DNA of 64,000 nucleotides, taken from the NCBI GenBank assembly GCA_016223165.1, contig JACRPO010000007.1, forward strand, positions 496,001 through 560,000. The letters are read 5' to 3'. This DNA is from Burkholderiales bacterium. Its GTDB lineage: Bacteria > Pseudomonadota > Gammaproteobacteria > Burkholderiales > Burkholderiaceae_C. The translations under genes were made by a program, and so were the position numbers. Of this stretch, positions 27,795-40,527 are shown piece by piece (within the stretch, counting starts at the first letter, position 1; each line of letters begins with the position of its first letter). The notes beneath the pieces are model-generated. The model ran no database searches. It was not told where the DNA came from and saw nothing but the letters and a program-made list of their open reading frames with translations.

Positions 27795-28373
27795 ATGGCC
27801 AACCGACTCACGCAGATCGCCACCCGCACCGGCGACGACGGCAGCACCGGCCTCGGCGACGGCACGCGCGTGCCCAAGGACCACCGCCGCATCGCCGCGA
27901 TGGGCGACGTCGACGAGCTCAACTCCACGCTCGGCGTGCTGCTGGCCGAGCCGCTGCCGGCCGACGTGCGCGAACTGCTCGTGGTCGTCCAGCAAGAGTT
28001 GTTCAACCTCGGCGGCGAGTTGTCCATTCCCGGCTACAGCCTCGTCAAGGCCGAGGCGGTGGCCGCGCTCGACGCCGCGCTCGCACACTACAACGCTGGC
28101 TTGCCGCGGCTGGCGGAATTCATCCTGCCGGCGGGCACGCGCAGCGCCGCGCTCGCGCATGTCAGCCGCACCGTCGCGCGGCGCGCCGAGCGTGCCGTCG
28201 TGGCGCTGGCCGCGGCCGAGCCGGTGAACGAGGCCCCGCGCCAATACCTGAACCGCCTGTCGGACCTGATGTTCGTGCTCGCGCGCGTGCTCAACCGCGC
28301 CAACCTCGACGGCCTGGGCGGTGACGACGTCTACTGGAAGAGCGAACGGCTGGCCCGCTCGCAGGAACCGTGA
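27795..28373 (+). CDS. ATP:cob(I)alamin adenosyltransferase (PduO type)
   Basis: A 192-residue PduO-type enzyme that transfers adenosyl from ATP to cob(I)alamin, making coenzyme B12. The ATP-binding N-terminus TRTGDDGSTGLGDGTRVPKD is intact. The conserved NRLSDLMFVLAR helix and the DELN motif are present. The ATG at 27795 gives the standard N-terminus; the longer frame from 27411 overlaps the upstream gene and is rejected. The product could supply methylmalonyl-CoA mutase; no B12-dependent enzyme is in this window, though mmsA-type propionyl-CoA formation at 52.3 kb could feed such a pathway. Confidence 0.93.
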   Translation: MANRLTQIATRTGDDGSTGLGDGTRVPKDHRRIAAMGDVDELNSTLGVLLAEPLPADVRELLVVVQQELFNLGGELSIPGYSLVKAEAVAALDAALAHYNAGLPRLAEFILPAGTRSAALAHVSRTVARRAERAVVALAAAEPVNEAPRQYLNRLSDLMFVLARVLNRANLDGLGGDDVYWKSERLARSQEP

Positions 28374-28413
28374 AATCACGCCGCGCCAGGCGCGGCCCCT
28401 GGGGAGGGAGACG

Positions 28414-31400
28414 ATGACAGGCTTGCCGTCGATGTTCGGCCGGGCCGCGGCGCGCGCGCTGCTCGCGCTATGCCTGGCGCTGCCTGCCGCGCTGCTGCCG
28501 GCCGGCGCGGCGCGCGCGCAGAGCGCCGACCCGGGCCCGCCGTGGGACACCGCGGAGAGCGCCCACTTCCGCATCCACTACCGCGCCAGCCAGCGCCCCC
28601 AGGCCGAGGCCGTGGTGCGCGCTGCCGAGCGCGCCTGGCCGCGCGTGACGCAGGCGCTGGCCTGGGAGCCGAAGAGCCGCATCGACATCGCCGTCTACTC
28701 CGAGCTCGACATCTCCAACGGCTTCTCGACGCCGCTGCCCTTCAACCTCATCGGCGTCTTCCTCACGCCGCCCGACGAGGGGCAGCTGCTCGACAACAGT
28801 GCCTGGCTCGACCTGCTGCTGGTGCACGAGCTGACGCACGCGGTGCACCTGGACAAGCGGCGGGGCGCCCCGCGCGTGCTGCAGAACATCTTCGGCCGCA
28901 TCGCCTGGTTCGTGCCCAACGTGTTCAGCCCCGGCTGGTTCCTCGAGGGGCTGGCGGTGTGGGAGGAGAGCGACCGCGACCAGGCCGGCCGTGGCCGCGG
29001 GCGGCTGAAGGGCCCGACCTTCGAGGCCTGGTTGCGCGCCGAGCGCAAGCGCGGCTTCCTGAAGCTCGCCGAACTCAATGCCGACGGCCGCGCGCTCCCG
29101 CTCGCCAAGCAGTATCTCTACGGCGCCTACTTCTTCGAGTTCATCCACCGCCGCTACGGGCCGACGAAGACGCAGGAGATGGTCGAACAGCACAGCGGCG
29201 ACATCGGCTTCGCGCCGCGCCTGCACAGCATGCCCTGGGGCGCCACGGGCAAGATGATGGACGTGCTGTGGGACGAGTTTCTCGCCGACCTGAACGAGCA
29301 GGTGGCCGCGCGTGCCGCGCCCATCGAGCGCGTGCCCGAGGCCACCGGCCGGCGCTGGCTCGGCCCGATCTTCGAGGTGCCCTCGCTCGCCTCGCTGCCC
29401 GACGGCGCGGTGCTCGCGGTGGTCGACGACGGCCTCGGCGCGCCGCGCATCGAGCGCCTGCGCCGCGACGGTGCCGGCGCCGGCGGCATTGTGCGCGAAC
29501 GCGTCACCACCGTGCTCGGCGGCGCGCGCCTCGAAGCCGCCGCCGACGGCAGCGTGCTCGTGATGCAGCCCGACCTCTGCCGCACGCGCTATCTGGGCTA
29601 CGACGTCTACCGGCTGCAGGGCTCGAGCCTGAGGCAGCTCACGCATTGCGCGCACCTGCGGCGCGCCGTGCAGCTCGGCGCCACGTTGTCGTCGAGCGGC
29701 GGCGTCGTGGCCACGACGCGACCGACGGGCGAGCTGGTGGCGATCCAGCTCGACGCTGGCCGCACGCGCCTCGTGCGCCTCAACCCCGACGCGCGCAGCC
29801 AGCCTCCCGCCGTGCTGTACGCGCCGCCCGAAGGCACCGACATCATCGACATCGCGCTCGCTCCCGACGGGCGCACGCTGCACGCGGTGACGCGGCGCGA
29901 GGGCGACTGGCAGGTGATCGAGTTCGACACCGCGGCGGCGACACCGCAACCGCAACCACGATTGCGCCTCGTGCACGACGCCCCCATCGCCAACCTGCGC
30001 CACGGGCCGGCGGGGCTCGAGATGGTGGCGGTCGAGGGCGGCGTGCCGAACGTCTGGCGACTCGCGCGCAACGGAGCATGGCAGCGCCTGACGCACAGCC
30101 ACACCGCCGTGGTGGCGCAGGGCGGTGGCGCGCCCGACGGCTCGCTGGCGGTGGTGGTGATCGCGGCGCAAGGCTACGAGCTTCGCTTCATGGAGACGGC
30201 ACCGCCGCTGCAGGAGCGCGTGGCCGCGACCCGCGCTGCCTCGGGCGCGGCCGCGCCGGGGGCAGCGGGCGGCACGGGCAGCGCAGCCGGCGCGGTGAGC
30301 GCAGCGGGTACCACCGCGGCCGCCGCCGACCTCGGCCCCGCGCGACCCTATGCGGCCTGGCGAACGATGTATCCGCGTTCGTGGTTCCCCGCCATCACCA
30401 GCGACCGCGGCCTCACCGCCTACGGTGCCAGCACCTCGGGCGCCGATGCCGTCGGCTGGCATGCCTATACCGCCACTCTGCAATATGAGACCTCGCAGAA
30501 GGAGTGGCTGGGCGGCGTCGAATACGTCTTCCGCGGCCACACCGGCCTGGCGCTGGACCGCAAGCTCGTGGCGCGCGCCTGGACCGGCGACAGCGGCGAC
30601 GAGACGACGACACAGTACGACCGCGAGTTGCAGGCGCAGTGGCTGAGCCTGTTCCCGGTGCCGGGCCTGAACAGCCTTGCGCACCGCGTGTCGCTGGGCA
30701 TCGGCGCGGCGCTCGACCGCATCGAGCGCGTCGCGGTGGCCGGCGGCACGGCCGATCGCCGCCAGGACGAGCGCATCGCCGCGCTCGTGGCCGACTACGA
30801 CAGCCGCGGCGCCAACTGGTACTCCGACGGTGCCAACCGCGGCCTGAAGCTCACGCTGCGCGGCGAGTCGTACAAGCCTTTCGAAGGCCGCGGCAACGAC
30901 ACCGCGCCCGACTACGACGGCCTCGTCGTGCGCGCCGACGCGCGCGCCTACTTCGGCATCGGCCGCGGCGTGCTGGCGCTGCGGCTGACCGAGGCGCGCG
31001 CGCGCCAACGCACGCGGCCGTTCCAGCTCGGCGGCGCCACCGAGACGGGCCGCGCCATCGGCTTCGCGCTCAACAACCGCGAGATCGCATTGCGCGGCTA
31101 CCGCGGCGACGAGCCCGAGCTGCGCGGCCAGCAGGCGCGGCTGGCGAGCGTGGAGTGGCGCATGCCGCTCGTCGACATCGACCGCCACGGCATGGTGCCG
31201 GCGCTCGGCATCAACCGGCTCGCGGCGACGGTCTTCTACGACATCGGTGCCGCGTGGGCGGCGGGCCGCAACAACCCCGACGACTACCGCCGCGGCGTGG
31301 GCCTGGAGTTGCGCGGCGAGGCGAAGCTGCTCTATGCGCTGGCGATCGACCTGCGCCTGGGCGTCGGGCACGCGCTCGACCCGATCCCCGGGCGCGGGCG

Positions 31401-31437
31401 CACGCGCGGCTACCTGACGGTGGGGCAGGCGTTCTGA
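28414..31437 (+). CDS. secreted metallopeptidase-like / beta-propeller / beta-barrel protein
   Basis: A 1007-residue exported protein. GGGGAGGGAG just before the ATG at 28414 and a clear signal peptide (to about residue 36, ending ARA) fix the start. A peptidase MA-like domain has the zinc motif HELTH at residues 138-142 and a likely third ligand Glu178 (FLEGLAVWEES). The middle region (about 340-620) looks like TolB-type propeller repeats. A Gly/Ala-rich linker is at about 610-640. The C-terminal 350 residues have alternating amphipathic strands and end in Phe (VGQAF), as in outer-membrane beta-barrels. I infer an outer-membrane protein with a peptidase-like domain facing the periplasm. Similar fusions exist in other bacteria; the substrate is unknown. 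Confidence 0.82.
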   Translation: MTGLPSMFGRAAARALLALCLALPAALLPAGAARAQSADPGPPWDTAESAHFRIHYRASQRPQAEAVVRAAERAWPRVTQALAWEPKSRIDIAVYSELDISNGFSTPLPFNLIGVFLTPPDEGQLLDNSAWLDLLLVHELTHAVHLDKRRGAPRVLQNIFGRIAWFVPNVFSPGWFLEGLAVWEESDRDQAGRGRGRLKGPTFEAWLRAERKRGFLKLAELNADGRALPLAKQYLYGAYFFEFIHRRYGPTKTQEMVEQHSGDIGFAPRLHSMPWGATGKMMDVLWDEFLADLNEQVAARAAPIERVPEATGRRWLGPIFEVPSLASLPDGAVLAVVDDGLGAPRIERLRRDGAGAGGIVRERVTTVLGGARLEAAADGSVLVMQPDLCRTRYLGYDVYRLQGSSLRQLTHCAHLRRAVQLGATLSSSGGVVATTRPTGELVAIQLDAGRTRLVRLNPDARSQPPAVLYAPPEGTDIIDIALAPDGRTLHAVTRREGDWQVIEFDTAAATPQPQPRLRLVHDAPIANLRHGPAGLEMVAVEGGVPNVWRLARNGAWQRLTHSHTAVVAQGGGAPDGSLAVVVIAAQGYELRFMETAPPLQERVAATRAASGAAAPGAAGGTGSAAGAVSAAGTTAAAADLGPARPYAAWRTMYPRSWFPAITSDRGLTAYGASTSGADAVGWHAYTATLQYETSQKEWLGGVEYVFRGHTGLALDRKLVARAWTGDSGDETTTQYDRELQAQWLSLFPVPGLNSLAHRVSLGIGAALDRIERVAVAGGTADRRQDERIAALVADYDSRGANWYSDGANRGLKLTLRGESYKPFEGRGNDTAPDYDGLVVRADARAYFGIGRGVLALRLTEARARQRTRPFQLGGATETGRAIGFALNNREIALRGYRGDEPELRGQQARLASVEWRMPLVDIDRHGMVPALGINRLAATVFYDIGAAWAAGRNNPDDYRRGVGLELRGEAKLLYALAIDLRLGVGHALDPIPGRGRTRGYLTVGQAF

Positions 31438-31443
31438 TCGCGC

Positions 31444-31468
31444 CCCTCTCCCGCAAGGCGGGAGAGGG
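31444..31468. terminator. perfect 11-bp hairpin between convergent genes
   Basis: CCCTCTCCCGC (31444-31454), loop AAG, then GCGGGAGAGGG (31458-31468), between the barrel protein gene and dedA. The downstream 15 bases starting GCGGGAGAGG at 31491 match the right side of the hairpin at 25608. No T-run follows. It may be a REP-like repeat that also ends transcription. Confidence 0.6.
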
Positions 31469-31507
31469 TTGGGATGAGCGTGGAGATGGGGCGGGAGAGG
31501 GAGCAGG

Positions 31508-32170
31508 TCAGGCTGCCGCTGCCTCGCCGGCCGCCTTGCGCCGCGCGCGCCAAGCCCCGAACAGGGCGAGCACGCCCGGCACCAGGATCATCAGCCAGAC
31601 GATGAGGCTGAAGTTCGCCTGCACCCAGGGCAGGTTGCCGAAGAGGTAACCCGCGCCGACGATGCTCACCACCCACAGGCCGCCGCCGGTGACGTCGTAG
31701 AAGCTGAACTTGCTGCGCGTCATCGCCGCCACGCCGGCAACGAAGGGCGCGAAGGTGCGCAGGAAGGGCATGAAGCGCGCCGCGATGATCGTGACGCCGC
31801 CATAGCGTTCGTAGAAGGCGTGCGCCTGCTCGAAGGCGCGCTTGTTGAACCAGCGGCTCTGCTCCCAGCCCCACACCTTGGGGCCGACGGCGCGGCCGAT
31901 GGTGTAGTTGGTCTGGTTGCCGAGCACCGCGGCCAGCCAGAGCAGGCCGATCGAAGGCGCCAGGTGCATGAGGCCGACGCCGCACAGCGCACCGACGACG
32001 AAGAGCAGCGAGTCGCCGGGCAGAAAGGGCATCACCACGAGGCCCGTCTCGACGAAGATGATGACGAAGAGCAACGCGTAGACCCAGGCGCCATAGGCCA
32101 GCACGAACTCGCGCAGGTGGCGGTCGACGTGCAGCACGAAGTCGAGCAGTTGGGGCAGGGCGTCCATCAT
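31508..32170 (-). CDS. DedA family inner-membrane protein
   Basis: A 220-residue DedA/SNARE-associated protein with about five hydrophobic segments. Members of this family flip or carry lipids such as undecaprenyl phosphate or phosphatidylethanolamine and affect membrane homeostasis. Conserved motifs ETGLVVMPFLPGDSLLF, GNQTNYTIGR and the re-entrant ARFMPFLRTFAPFVAG are present. Two consecutive ATG codons (32170 and 32167) could start it. It is not clear which subgroup this member belongs to. Confidence 0.93.
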   Translation of the reverse strand: MMDALPQLLDFVLHVDRHLREFVLAYGAWVYALLFVIIFVETGLVVMPFLPGDSLLFVVGALCGVGLMHLAPSIGLLWLAAVLGNQTNYTIGRAVGPKVWGWEQSRWFNKRAFEQAHAFYERYGGVTIIAARFMPFLRTFAPFVAGVAAMTRSKFSFYDVTGGGLWVVSIVGAGYLFGNLPWVQANFSLIVWLMILVPGVLALFGAWRARRKAAGEAAAA

Positions 32171-32231
32171 GATGGGCGCGGATTATCTCGGGCGCTTGCG
32201 GGCCGCCAATGACACGAGCCCCCAGGGAACG

Positions 32232-34514
32232 TCAGGCCTTCAGGTAATCCTGCCGCGAACCGAGCCAGCGTGCGACATGCAACGCCGCCGCCTGCGGCTG
32301 CTCGCGCTGCAGCCACGCCGCCGTCTCGCGGGCCTGCTCCAGCAGCGCGGTATCGGTGGCGAGGTCGGCGAAGCGCAGCAGGGCGTCGCCGCTTTGCCGC
32401 GCGCCCATGAACTCGCCCGGGCCGCGGATCTCGAGGTCGCGGCGCGCGATCTCGAAGCCGTCGCTCGTCTCGGCCATCGCGCGCAGGCGGTCCTTCGCGG
32501 TGGGCGAGAGCGGCCCGCTGTAGAGCAGCACGCACACGCTCGCTGCCGCGCCGCGCCCGACGCGCCCGCGCAGCTGGTGCAGCTGCGCGAGTCCGAAGCG
32601 CTCGGCATGTTCGATGACCATCAGGCTGGCCGTCGGCACGTCGACGCCGACCTCGATGACGGTGGTCGCCACCAGCACCCGCATCTGGCCGCCGGTGAAG
32701 AGCGACATCACCGCCGCCTTCTCCGCACCCGGCATGCGCCCGTGCAGCAGCCCGACCATCGTGCCCGGCAGCGCCGCGCTCAGCTCGGCGTGCGTGGCGG
32801 TGGCGTTCTGCAGGTCGACATGCTCGCTCTCGTCGACAAGCGGGCACACCCAGTAGACCTGCCGGCGGGCAGAGCCGCCATGGGCGTCGGGCGCATCCTG
32901 CGCGAGCTCGTCGCGGATGCGCGCGATGACCTGGTCGCGCTTGTCGTCGGCGAAGATCTTGGTGAGCACCGGCGTGCGCCCGGGCGGCAGCTCGTCGAGC
33001 GTGCTCACGTCGAGGTCGGCGTAGTAGGTCATGGCCAGCGTGCGCGGGATCGGGGTCGCGCTCATCATCAGCAGGTGCGGCTCCAGTGGTGGCGGATCGC
33101 TCGCGCCCGGCGGTGCGCCCGGCCGGGCGTCTGCCGATGAAGCCGGGCCGGACGCAGCACTTTCGAGCGAGCGTGCGCCCAGCTTGGCACGCAGGGCCAG
33201 CCGCTGCTCGACGCCGAAGCGGTGCTGCTCGTCCACCACCGCGAGCCCGAGGCGCTCGAACTGCACGTCGTCCTGGATGACGGCGTGCGTGCCCACCACG
33301 AGCGCGGCCTCGCCGCTGGCGACCATCGCCAGCATCTCCTTGCGTCCCTTGCCCTTGCGGCTGCCGGTGAGCCAGGCGATGCGCACGCCGAGCGGCTCCA
33401 GCCAGCCGACGAGCTTGCGGAAATGCTGCTCGGCGAGGATCTCCGTGGGCGCCATCAACGCGCATTGCCAGCCGGCGCTGATGGCGGTGGCGGCGGCGAG
33501 CGCTGCGACGACGGTCTTGCCGCTGCCGACATCGCCCTGCAGCAGGCGGTGCATCGGTTTGTCGAGTGCAAGGTCGCGCTCGATTTCGGCGACGACGCGC
33601 TGCTGCGCGGCGGTGAGCCGGAACGGCAGCGCTGCGGCGAGCCGGCCGCGCAGGTGATCGGGCCCGACGGCGCGCAGCGAGGGAGCGCGCAGCAGCGCGC
33701 GCTCGGCCTGCGCCTGCGCCTGCGAGAGCTGCTGCGCCAGCAGCTCCTCGTACTTGAGGCGCTGCCAGGCGGGGTCGCTGCGGTCCTCCAGCGACGCGAG
33801 CGGCCGCCCCGGCGCCGGGTGGTGCAGCGCCAGCAGCGCCGCACGCAGCGGCGGCAGGCCGGGCGGCAGCGCCTGCGGCGGCAGGATCTCGTCGAGCGGC
33901 GCGCGCGAGAGCGCCGAGTCGACGGCCTTGCGCAGATAGGCCTGCGGCAGCGTCGCCGTGCTCGGATAGACCGGCGTCAGCGATTGCGGCAGCGGCGTGC
34001 CGGGCTCGACCACCTTGAGCACCGGGTGCACGATCTCCAGGCCGAGAAAGCCGCTGCGCACCTCGCCGCGCACGCGCACGAGGCGACCGGGGGCCAGCTG
34101 CTTCTGCTGCGAAGGGTAGAAGTGCAGCCAGCGCAGCACCAGCTCGCCGCCGCCGTCGCGCAGCCGCGCCACGAGATGGCGGCGCGTGCGCGACTGCTCG
34201 ACACGGCAGTCGCGCACCTCGCCTTGCACCTGCGCCGTGTCGCCCTCCTCGAGCTCGCCGATCGGCGTGATGCGCGTCTCGTCCTCGTAGCGCAGCGGCA
34301 GATGCAGCGCGAGGTCGATGTCGCGCACGAGGCCGAGCTTGAGCATGGCCCGTGCCGGCGCCGAGAGCGGGGCGGCAGCGCCGGTCTTGCCCGGGCCGGT
34401 GGCATTCGCCGCCGGGGCTGCGCCTGGGCCGGCGGAGGGCGGCGTGACCTTGCGGGCGCGCAATGTCAAGGCGCCCGGTCGGGGAGTGCGGCCGTCGAGA
34501 GGGGCATGGGACAA
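32232..34514 (-). CDS. recG: ATP-dependent DNA helicase RecG
   Basis: A 760-residue RecG that remodels stalled replication forks and Holliday junctions. The wedge OB domain occupies the first half ([17 protein letters not shown]). Helicase motif I is GDVGSGKT near residue 330 and motif II is DEQHRFG near 426. The C-terminal helicase motifs ([39 protein letters not shown]) are complete. The most upstream good start is TTG at 34514; the first in-frame ATG is at 34346, which would remove about 55 Pro/Ala-rich residues. Betaproteobacterial RecG proteins often carry such an extension, so the start is uncertain. It is divergent from queA. Confidence 0.95.
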   Translation of the reverse strand: MSHAPLDGRTPRPGALTLRARKVTPPSAGPGAAPAANATGPGKTGAAAPLSAPARAMLKLGLVRDIDLALHLPLRYEDETRITPIGELEEGDTAQVQGEVRDCRVEQSRTRRHLVARLRDGGGELVLRWLHFYPSQQKQLAPGRLVRVRGEVRSGFLGLEIVHPVLKVVEPGTPLPQSLTPVYPSTATLPQAYLRKAVDSALSRAPLDEILPPQALPPGLPPLRAALLALHHPAPGRPLASLEDRSDPAWQRLKYEELLAQQLSQAQAQAERALLRAPSLRAVGPDHLRGRLAAALPFRLTAAQQRVVAEIERDLALDKPMHRLLQGDVGSGKTVVAALAAATAISAGWQCALMAPTEILAEQHFRKLVGWLEPLGVRIAWLTGSRKGKGRKEMLAMVASGEAALVVGTHAVIQDDVQFERLGLAVVDEQHRFGVEQRLALRAKLGARSLESAASGPASSADARPGAPPGASDPPPLEPHLLMMSATPIPRTLAMTYYADLDVSTLDELPPGRTPVLTKIFADDKRDQVIARIRDELAQDAPDAHGGSARRQVYWVCPLVDESEHVDLQNATATHAELSAALPGTMVGLLHGRMPGAEKAAVMSLFTGGQMRVLVATTVIEVGVDVPTASLMVIEHAERFGLAQLHQLRGRVGRGAAASVCVLLYSGPLSPTAKDRLRAMAETSDGFEIARRDLEIRGPGEFMGARQSGDALLRFADLATDTALLEQARETAAWLQREQPQAAALHVARWLGSRQDYLKA

Positions 34515-34520
34515 TTTTGA

Positions 34521-37511
<2,991 letters not shown>

Positions 37512-37689
37512 GGACTCAGTCCAGGCTCTGAGCGCACGGACCTCGCCACGGGCACCGTCGGCGGTGGGGGCGTGCCCGATGCCGCGAGGTGCATGCCGCG
37601 ATACCTGCGATTCGGCGCAGGCATGCAACGCCGCGGAGCCATGGGCGACGCTAGAGTGCCTGCGTCCGGATGACCGGGAGCGAGGGTTC

Positions 37690-40527
37690 ATGCTCATCAT
37701 CGCCATCATTGCCGGCGCCCTGCTCGGGGGCGCCTGGGGTGACGGGTTCTTCGGCGCGGCCGTCGGTGCCGCGCTCGCGGGGCTGCTCGTGCGCACGACA
37801 CGGCAGGAAGCGGCGATCGCCGAGTTGCGGCGTTCGCTGGCGGGGGCGCGTGGCAGCGAGACAGCGGCCGCGGCAGCGGCCACGGCAAAGGAGGCGGCAG
37901 CCGCAACGGCAACGGTGGACACGCGGCCACCTGAGCACGCGCACGAGGCATCGCCCACGCCGCAGGCCGTCGCGATGCAGCGCGAGCCCGAACCCGAACC
38001 CGAACGCGAACGCGAACGCGAACCCGAACGCGAGCCCGCGCCCGCGGCGGTCGTTCCAGCCACGGCGGCGCCGGTAGCGACGCCCCCGTCGCCCCCGACG
38101 GCCCCGGCCACCCCCGGCGCGCCGACGACGCCACCCCGCGACTGGCTGGCCCCCGTCAAGGCCTGGCTCTTCGGCGGCAACACCATCGTCAAGCTCGGCG
38201 TCGCCATCCTCTTCGTCGGCCTCGCCTTCCTCGCCAAGTTCGCGAGCGAGCATGTGCAGGTGCCCATCGAGCTGCGGCTTGCCGCCATCGGTGCCGCTGC
38301 CGTGGGCCTGCTCGCCTTCGGCTGGCGCCTGCGGCATGCGCGGGCAGGCTATGCGCAGGTGCTGCAAGGCGCGGCCGTGGCGACGCTCTTCCTCACGCTC
38401 TTCGTCGCCTTCCGCACCTACCAGGTCATCCCGCCGCTGGCGGCCTTCGCGCTCATGGTCGGTGTGGCCGCGCTCGCCGCCGCGCTGGCGGTGCTGCAGG
38501 ACGCGCGCTCGCTCGCCGTCGTCGGCGCGCTCGGCGGCTTCGCGACGCCGCTGATCGTCTCCACCGGCAGCGGCAACCATGTCGCGCTCTTTTCCTACTA
38601 CCTCGCGCTCGACCTCGGCATCGCGGGCGTGGCGTGGTTCAGGCACTGGCGTGCGCTCAACCTGATCGGCTTCATCGCCACGTTCGGCGTCGCCACGGCC
38701 TGGGGCCTGCTCGACTACCGGGCCGAGCGCTACGCCTCGAGCCAGGCGTTCCTGATCGCCTTCTTCCTGCTCTTCGTCGCCGTCGGCCTGCTGCCGGCGC
38801 GCCAGGCGGCGGCACGAGGCGACGAGACCGGTGCCGAGCCGCCGGCAGGGCGCGGCGCCGCCTGGCTGAACGGCAGCCTGCTGTTCGGTCTGCCGACCAT
38901 CGCCTTTGCGCTGCAACTGGGCATGGTGCGGCACTGGGCCTTCGGCAGTGCGCTGTCGGCGCTGGCGCTGGCCGCCTTCTACGTGCTGCTGGCACTGTGG
39001 CTGCGGCGGCGCGCCGGCATGGCCCTCGTGTTCGAGGCGAGCCTCGCGATCGCCGTCGTCTTCCTCACCCTCGTCATCCCGTTCGCGCTCGACGCGCGCA
39101 GCACGGCCGGCGCCTGGGCGCTGGAAGGGGCCGGGCTCGTGTGGCTCGGGTTCCGGCAGGGGCGGCGGCTGGCGCGCGGTTTCGGCTATGCGCTGCTGGC
39201 ACTGGCCGGCCCGACCCTGCTGTGGGCGATGGAGCGCCACGGCGCGCCGCGCGTCGTGTTCAACGGCCATCTCTTCAATGGGCTGATGGCGGTGGCCGGC
39301 TCGCTGCTCGCCGCGTTCTTCGTGCGCCGCGGCGCGGCGGCGGGGCGGGCGATGCCGGGCGAGGCGGCGGCCGAGCCGCTGCTCGTCGGCTGGGGCCTGC
39401 TGTTCGCGCTCGGCACGGCGGCCGTGCAGATCGACCGCTTCGTGCAGGCGCCTCTCGGCCTTGCGGCCTGGCTGGTGACGGGCAGCGCCATCGCCTTGTG
39501 CTGCATCGCCCTGGCACTGCGCTGGGACTGGCCGGCACCGGCCTGGGTGGCGGTGCTGCACGGGCCGCTGCTGGTGCTGGCCACGTTCGATGCGCTGGCG
39601 GCGCTGCGCCAACCGCTCGCCGAAGGCGGCTTCTGGGCCTGGCCGGTGGCGCTGGCCACGCACCTGGCGGTGCTGCGCTGGGCGGCGCCGCGCTGGAACG
39701 AGCCTGTGCGGCAGGGGGTGCATGGCCTGGGCGTGCTCGTGCTGGCTGCGCTCGGCGCGCTCGGCGGGCGTGCACTGACGGCACAGTGGGGCGACGCGGC
39801 GAGCGCCTGGGCCTGGCTGGGCTGGCTGGTGGCGCCCGCGCTGCTGCTGATGGCGCTGCTGCGGCCGGCGCTCACGCGGCGCTGGCCGGTCGCGGCCGCG
39901 CCGCGTGCCTACGGGCTGTGGGCGGCGGGCGCGCTGGCGCTGGCGCTGTGGCTGTGGACGCTGCTGGCCAATGCGCTCAGCAACGGCGCGGCGCAGCCGC
40001 TGCCGCACGTGCCGCTGCTTAACCCGCTCGACATCGGCATCGGCGTCGCGCTCGTCGGCGTGTGGCGCTGGCTGCAGTCGGAGCAGGCACGCTCGGCCCT
40101 TGCGGCGCAACGCCGGCTCGTGCCGGCGGCCCTTGGCCTGGCCGGCTTCGTTTGGCTGAACGCGATCCTCATCCGCGCCTTCCACCACTACGGCGGCGTG
40201 CCGTATCGCCTGCAGGCCTGGGCGCATTCGCTGCCCGTGCACACCGGCATCACGCTGCTGTGGACGGCCACGGCGCTGGCGCTGATGTGGCTGGCGGCGC
40301 GGCGCGCCCTGCGCGCGCCCTGGGTGGTGGGGGCGGCGCTGCTCGCGGCGGTGGTGGTGAAACTCGTGCTCGTCGACCTCTCGGGCAGCGGCACGGTCAC
40401 GCGCATCGTCTCGTTCATCGGCGTGGGCCTGCTGATGCTCGTCATCGGATACGTGGCGCCTTTGCCCGGCACGGGCACGGGCACGAGAGCGGCCGCGGTC
40501 AGGGAGGCGAGCGATGGCAAGGCCTAA
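37690..40527 (+). CDS. DUF2339 polytopic membrane protein
   Basis: A 945-residue inner-membrane protein with over twenty hydrophobic segments. Residues 1-30 form a first membrane segment; about 60-150 form a cytoplasmic linker rich in Ala, Pro and a Glu-Pro/Glu-Arg repeat. The DUF2339 core starts WLFGGNTIVKLGVAILFVGLAF. The function is unknown. The ribosome-site-like GGAGCGAGGG supports the ATG at 37690. Its last 14 bp overlap the DUF3999 gene, the usual partner in proteobacteria, so the two probably form a complex. Confidence 0.92.
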   Translation: MLIIAIIAGALLGGAWGDGFFGAAVGAALAGLLVRTTRQEAAIAELRRSLAGARGSETAAAAAATAKEAAAATATVDTRPPEHAHEASPTPQAVAMQREPEPEPEREREREPEREPAPAAVVPATAAPVATPPSPPTAPATPGAPTTPPRDWLAPVKAWLFGGNTIVKLGVAILFVGLAFLAKFASEHVQVPIELRLAAIGAAAVGLLAFGWRLRHARAGYAQVLQGAAVATLFLTLFVAFRTYQVIPPLAAFALMVGVAALAAALAVLQDARSLAVVGALGGFATPLIVSTGSGNHVALFSYYLALDLGIAGVAWFRHWRALNLIGFIATFGVATAWGLLDYRAERYASSQAFLIAFFLLFVAVGLLPARQAAARGDETGAEPPAGRGAAWLNGSLLFGLPTIAFALQLGMVRHWAFGSALSALALAAFYVLLALWLRRRAGMALVFEASLAIAVVFLTLVIPFALDARSTAGAWALEGAGLVWLGFRQGRRLARGFGYALLALAGPTLLWAMERHGAPRVVFNGHLFNGLMAVAGSLLAAFFVRRGAAAGRAMPGEAAAEPLLVGWGLLFALGTAAVQIDRFVQAPLGLAAWLVTGSAIALCCIALALRWDWPAPAWVAVLHGPLLVLATFDALAALRQPLAEGGFWAWPVALATHLAVLRWAAPRWNEPVRQGVHGLGVLVLAALGALGGRALTAQWGDAASAWAWLGWLVAPALLLMALLRPALTRRWPVAAAPRAYGLWAAGALALALWLWTLLANALSNGAAQPLPHVPLLNPLDIGIGVALVGVWRWLQSEQARSALAAQRRLVPAALGLAGFVWLNAILIRAFHHYGGVPYRLQAWAHSLPVHTGITLLWTATALALMWLAARRALRAPWVVGAALLAAVVVKLVLVDLSGSGTVTRIVSFIGVGLLMLVIGYVAPLPGTGTGTRAAAVREASDGKA
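37983..38042 (+). repeat. hexamer tandem repeat in the DUF2339 linker
   Basis: Runs of CGAACC, CGAACG and CGAGCC code for Glu-Pro and Glu-Arg dipeptides. The tract is in frame in the cytoplasmic linker and would tolerate slippage. Confidence 0.65.
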
